DNA of 64,000 bases from Paraliobacillus sp044383835. Its GTDB lineage: Bacteria > Bacillota > Bacilli > Bacillales > Amphibacillaceae. Of the stretch, positions 61,587 through 64,000 are shown piece by piece. The stretch is from positions 1-64,000 of the forward strand of contig NZ_JBISEP010000002.1 of the NCBI RefSeq assembly GCF_044383835.1. The letters run 5' to 3'. Positions within the stretch are counted from its first letter, which is position 1. Every line of letters starts with the position of its first letter. The notes beneath the pieces were generated by a model. That model was given only the letters and a program-made list of their open reading frames with translations, was not told where the DNA came from and ran no database searches. The translations under genes were made by a program, and so were the position numbers.

Positions 61587-63779
61587 TTATTTATCAAACT
61601 TCGTTCCTTTTAACAACTCAGCAAATGGATTATTAATTGGGTCAGCACCTTTTTCTTGTTGCTTCAAATACTTCTGTACGTTACGTTTATCCATTTTGCC
61701 ACTTCCTTCTTTTTTGCGACGAGCTTCAAAAGAAGATAGTTTTTCACGATAACCGCATTTACATGCGAAAATTTGTCCTTTTCCTTCACCACGTAGTTCC
61801 ATTTTCTTTTTACATTGAGGGCAGCGAGCGTTAGTTACACGTGACACGTTCTTACGATGGCCACATTCCCGATCTTGGCACACGAGCATTTTTCCTTTTT
61901 TACCATTCACCTCAAGCATCGGTTTCCCGCAGTCCGGACAATGTTTGTGCGAGATATTGTCGTGCTTATATTTTTTGTCACTTGATTTAATTTCAGTAAC
62001 AATTTCTTTTGTGTGCTCTTTCATTTCATGAATGAACACTTCTTTCTTCAACTTGCCTTTTTCAATGAGTTCAAGCTTTTTCTCCCATTTAGCTGTTGTT
62101 GTAGGTGAGCGTAATTCCTCTGGTACTAAATCAAGTAACTGGCGACCTTTTGATGTGATATAAATTTCTTTACCACCACGTTTTTCAATTAAGAATGAAT
62201 TGAATAACTTGTCAATAATATCTGCACGTGTTGCAACTGTTCCTAATCCACCAGTTGATTTCAAGGTATCTGCAAGCTCTTTATTATTCGTTTGCATATA
62301 CTTCGTAGGGTTTTCCATGGCAGACAATAGAGTAGCCTCTGTAAAGCGAGCAGGTGGCTTTGTTTGACCCGATGTCTGAGATACTAACTTTGTTTTTAAT
62401 ACATCACCTTTTTCAATGCTTGGTAATAATTGCTCTTTTATATCGTCTGTTAGTTCTTCATCATCAAATCGGTGTTCATAAACTTCTTTCCAACCAACAT
62501 TCATTACTATTCTACCTTTAGCAATGAATTTTTCTTTACCAATTGCAGCCTGTATTGTTAATTGTTCATATTCGTGTGCTGGGGATAAAACTGCTAAGAA
62601 ACGCTTTACTACTAGATCATAGACTTTTCTTTCTTTATCTGTGAAAGTAGATAAATTTACATTTCCCTCAGTCGGGATAATCGCATGATGATCGCTTAAC
62701 TTCGAGTCATTGACAAATGATTTATTTGCTTTAATTGACTTAGATAAAATTTTATTAGCTGTTGATCGATACTCGCCAACACCACAAGCTTTTAAGCGCT
62801 CAGGAATTGTTGATACAATATCACTTGAAATATATCGAGAATCTGTACGAGGATATGTTAGCACTTTATGTTGTTCATACAGCCTTTGCATTATATTTAA
62901 TGTTTCCTTTGCTGAATAGCCGAAGAATTTATTTGCTTCACGTTGTAGTTCTGTTAAATCATAAAGTCCCGGAGCAAACATTTTCTTTCGTTTACGATCA
63001 ATCGCCACAATTTTAGCATCTTCACGACCAAGTGATTTAACAATTGCATCAATTTTTTCTTTATTAAAGCTACGACTATTACTATTCGAGTCTTGCCATG
63101 TTAATTTAATCATATCGGTTAGTGCTTCTATACCATAATATTTTTGTGGTTTAAAATTTTTAATTTCATCTTCTCTTGCCGCAATTATCGCTACTGTAGG
63201 TGTTTGAACACGCCCGCAATTTAATTGTGCATTGAAGCGTGTTGTAAGGGCACGAGTAGCATTTAAACCGATATACCAGTCTGCTTCAGATCGGGCAACA
63301 GCAGCATGATATAAATTTTCATAGGCTTTTCCTGGTTTCAATTTTTTGAAACCTTCTTTAATCGCTTTATCTGTTACAGAAGAAATCCATAAACGTTTTA
63401 TTGGCTTGTTTATTTTCGCCTTAGCAATTATCCAACGAGCTACAAGTTCACCTTCGCGACCTGCATCTGTCGCAATAACAATTTTGTCTACATCTTTTCG
63501 TTGCAATTGTGCTTTCACTGTTTGAAATTGCTTATTTGTCTTTTTCATTACGACAAGCTTGAGATTAGATGGAAGCATTGGTAACTCCTCTAACTTCCAT
63601 GTTTTATATCTTACGTCATACGCTTCTGGGTCTGCTAACGTAACTAAATGACCAAGTGCCCAGGTTACAATATATGTTGATCCTTCAAAATAACCATTCG
63701 CTTTTTTGTTACATTTCAATACACGAGCGATATCACGACCTACTGAAGGTTTTTCCGCTAATACAACTGTTTTACCCAT
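61587..63779 (-). CDS. topB: DNA topoisomerase III
   Basis: 730-residue type IA topoisomerase that decatenates and unwinds recombination and replication intermediates, often with RecQ. The toprim domain (residues 1 to about 135) has LAEKPSVGRD and DAGREGE. The catalytic tyrosine is Y309 in VLTYPRTDSRY. The strand-passage region with YEQLTIQAA follows. The C-terminal tail (about 600-730) holds zinc ribbons, CPDCGKPML, CQDREC and CPQCKKKM. ATG at 63779 is 9 bases after AAAGGG; an ATG three codons earlier lies too near. B. subtilis TopB has 727 residues. A truncated copy of its tail lies at 57323-57707. Confidence 0.96.
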   Translation of the reverse strand: MGKTVVLAEKPSVGRDIARVLKCNKKANGYFEGSTYIVTWALGHLVTLADPEAYDVRYKTWKLEELPMLPSNLKLVVMKKTNKQFQTVKAQLQRKDVDKIVIATDAGREGELVARWIIAKAKINKPIKRLWISSVTDKAIKEGFKKLKPGKAYENLYHAAVARSEADWYIGLNATRALTTRFNAQLNCGRVQTPTVAIIAAREDEIKNFKPQKYYGIEALTDMIKLTWQDSNSNSRSFNKEKIDAIVKSLGREDAKIVAIDRKRKKMFAPGLYDLTELQREANKFFGYSAKETLNIMQRLYEQHKVLTYPRTDSRYISSDIVSTIPERLKACGVGEYRSTANKILSKSIKANKSFVNDSKLSDHHAIIPTEGNVNLSTFTDKERKVYDLVVKRFLAVLSPAHEYEQLTIQAAIGKEKFIAKGRIVMNVGWKEVYEHRFDDEELTDDIKEQLLPSIEKGDVLKTKLVSQTSGQTKPPARFTEATLLSAMENPTKYMQTNNKELADTLKSTGGLGTVATRADIIDKLFNSFLIEKRGGKEIYITSKGRQLLDLVPEELRSPTTTAKWEKKLELIEKGKLKKEVFIHEMKEHTKEIVTEIKSSDKKYKHDNISHKHCPDCGKPMLEVNGKKGKMLVCQDRECGHRKNVSRVTNARCPQCKKKMELRGEGKGQIFACKCGYREKLSSFEARRKKEGSGKMDKRNVQKYLKQQEKGADPINNPFAELLKGTKFDK

Positions 63780-63945
63780 TTGTTCCATCCCTTTCGAGTG
63801 ATACTTCTCTAACTTTAACACAATTTGCTTTAAAAGATGAAATGAACATTTTTTTGAAACATCTATTTTAATTGACAGTAGTAATTTAGAATGAACTCAT
63901 GCTGGTAGTTTATACTAAAGTAACGAAAAGTAAGGTGGTGTATCC

Positions 63946-64000
63946 ATGCGTTTTCTCTATATTATTTCAATAAGTATGTTACTTATTGGATGCAGTACAA
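63946..64000 (+). CDS. Lipoprotein, N-terminus only (cut by window edge)
   Basis: ATG at 63946 follows AAGGTGGTG at 5-7 bases. The first 18 residues, MRFLYIISISMLLIGCST, form a lipoprotein signal peptide with lipobox LIGC (C16). Divergent from topB across 166 bp. The mature part lies outside the window, so function cannot be named. Confidence 0.6.
   Translation, partial: MRFLYIISISMLLIGCST

Noticed and set aside
1..64000. Search for CRISPR arrays, tRNA or rRNA genes, prophage or a defence island
   Set aside because: No regularly spaced repeats, cloverleaf genes, integrase, structural phage genes or recognisable anti-phage genes were seen. The short ISL3 end and the topB relic are the only signs of mobility.

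Overview
The window is chromosomal DNA of a low-GC, endospore-forming member of the Bacillaceae. The gene order of the first 24 kb follows the Bacillus subtilis ywj-ywi-ywh-ywg-ywf-ywd region almost gene for gene: fbaA, spo0F, pyrG, rpoE, clsB-like, argS, ywiB, speB, speE, pbpG, ywhD, ywgA, ywfO, lipL, pta, hemQ, cwlJ, gerQ, ywdK, ywdI. Germination and sporulation genes (cwlJ, gerQ, pbpG, spo0F), a LiaFSR envelope-stress locus, two cardiolipin synthases and a large cation/proton antiporter fit a halophilic or alkaliphilic relative such as Gracilibacillus, Virgibacillus, Oceanobacillus or Amphibacillus. The genus is an inference only. I saw no rRNA, tRNA, CRISPR array or prophage.

Layout. 1-195: the 3' end of an ISL3-type insertion sequence, abutting the fbaA terminator. 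242-9630: core metabolism and information genes, including pyrG behind what looks like a CTP-sensing attenuator. 9876-14043: polyamine synthesis (speB, speE) and a sporulation penicillin-binding protein. 14122-24781: ywhD, a decayed small membrane gene, ywgA-ywfO, lipL, an OSB-synthase-like gene, pta, hemQ and the spore germination pair cwlJ-gerQ. 25094-42825: a more accessory block bounded by two paralogous M29 aminopeptidases. It holds an RND exporter, a TcyP-type cystine transporter, a PerM-type permease, a TRAP transporter in the order Q-M-P, a CPA-type antiporter with a regulatory tail, and RecQ. 42872-51248: ABC-F factor, thioesterase, ClsA, small heat-shock protein, a SAM riboswitch controlling an enlarged MetY, and a ypmR-ypmS-like pair.

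51331-56256: a seven-gene envelope-stress locus on the minus strand: LiaI-like, LiaH/PspA, LiaF, LiaS, LiaR, then a HAAS-domain protein and a DUF4097 (LiaG-like) protein. 56425-64000: a YiiX-like papain-fold protein, a frameshifted copy of the topoisomerase III zinc-ribbon tail, a TetR-ABC exporter operon, a group of tiny reading frames, full-length topB, and the start of a lipoprotein gene cut by the window edge.

How the genes work together. SAM controls methionine/cysteine sulfur assimilation (metY), and a GGAATTA-type palindrome sits by the cystine importer. CTP is read at pyrG. LiaFSR would sense cell-wall damage and induce LiaI/LiaH. cwlJ and gerQ act together at spore germination. speB and speE are successive steps of spermidine formation. 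The points most worth a second look are the MetY fusion, the rearranged lia locus, the topB tail relic, the pyrG attenuator and the small-ORF cluster at 60.98-61.5 kb.
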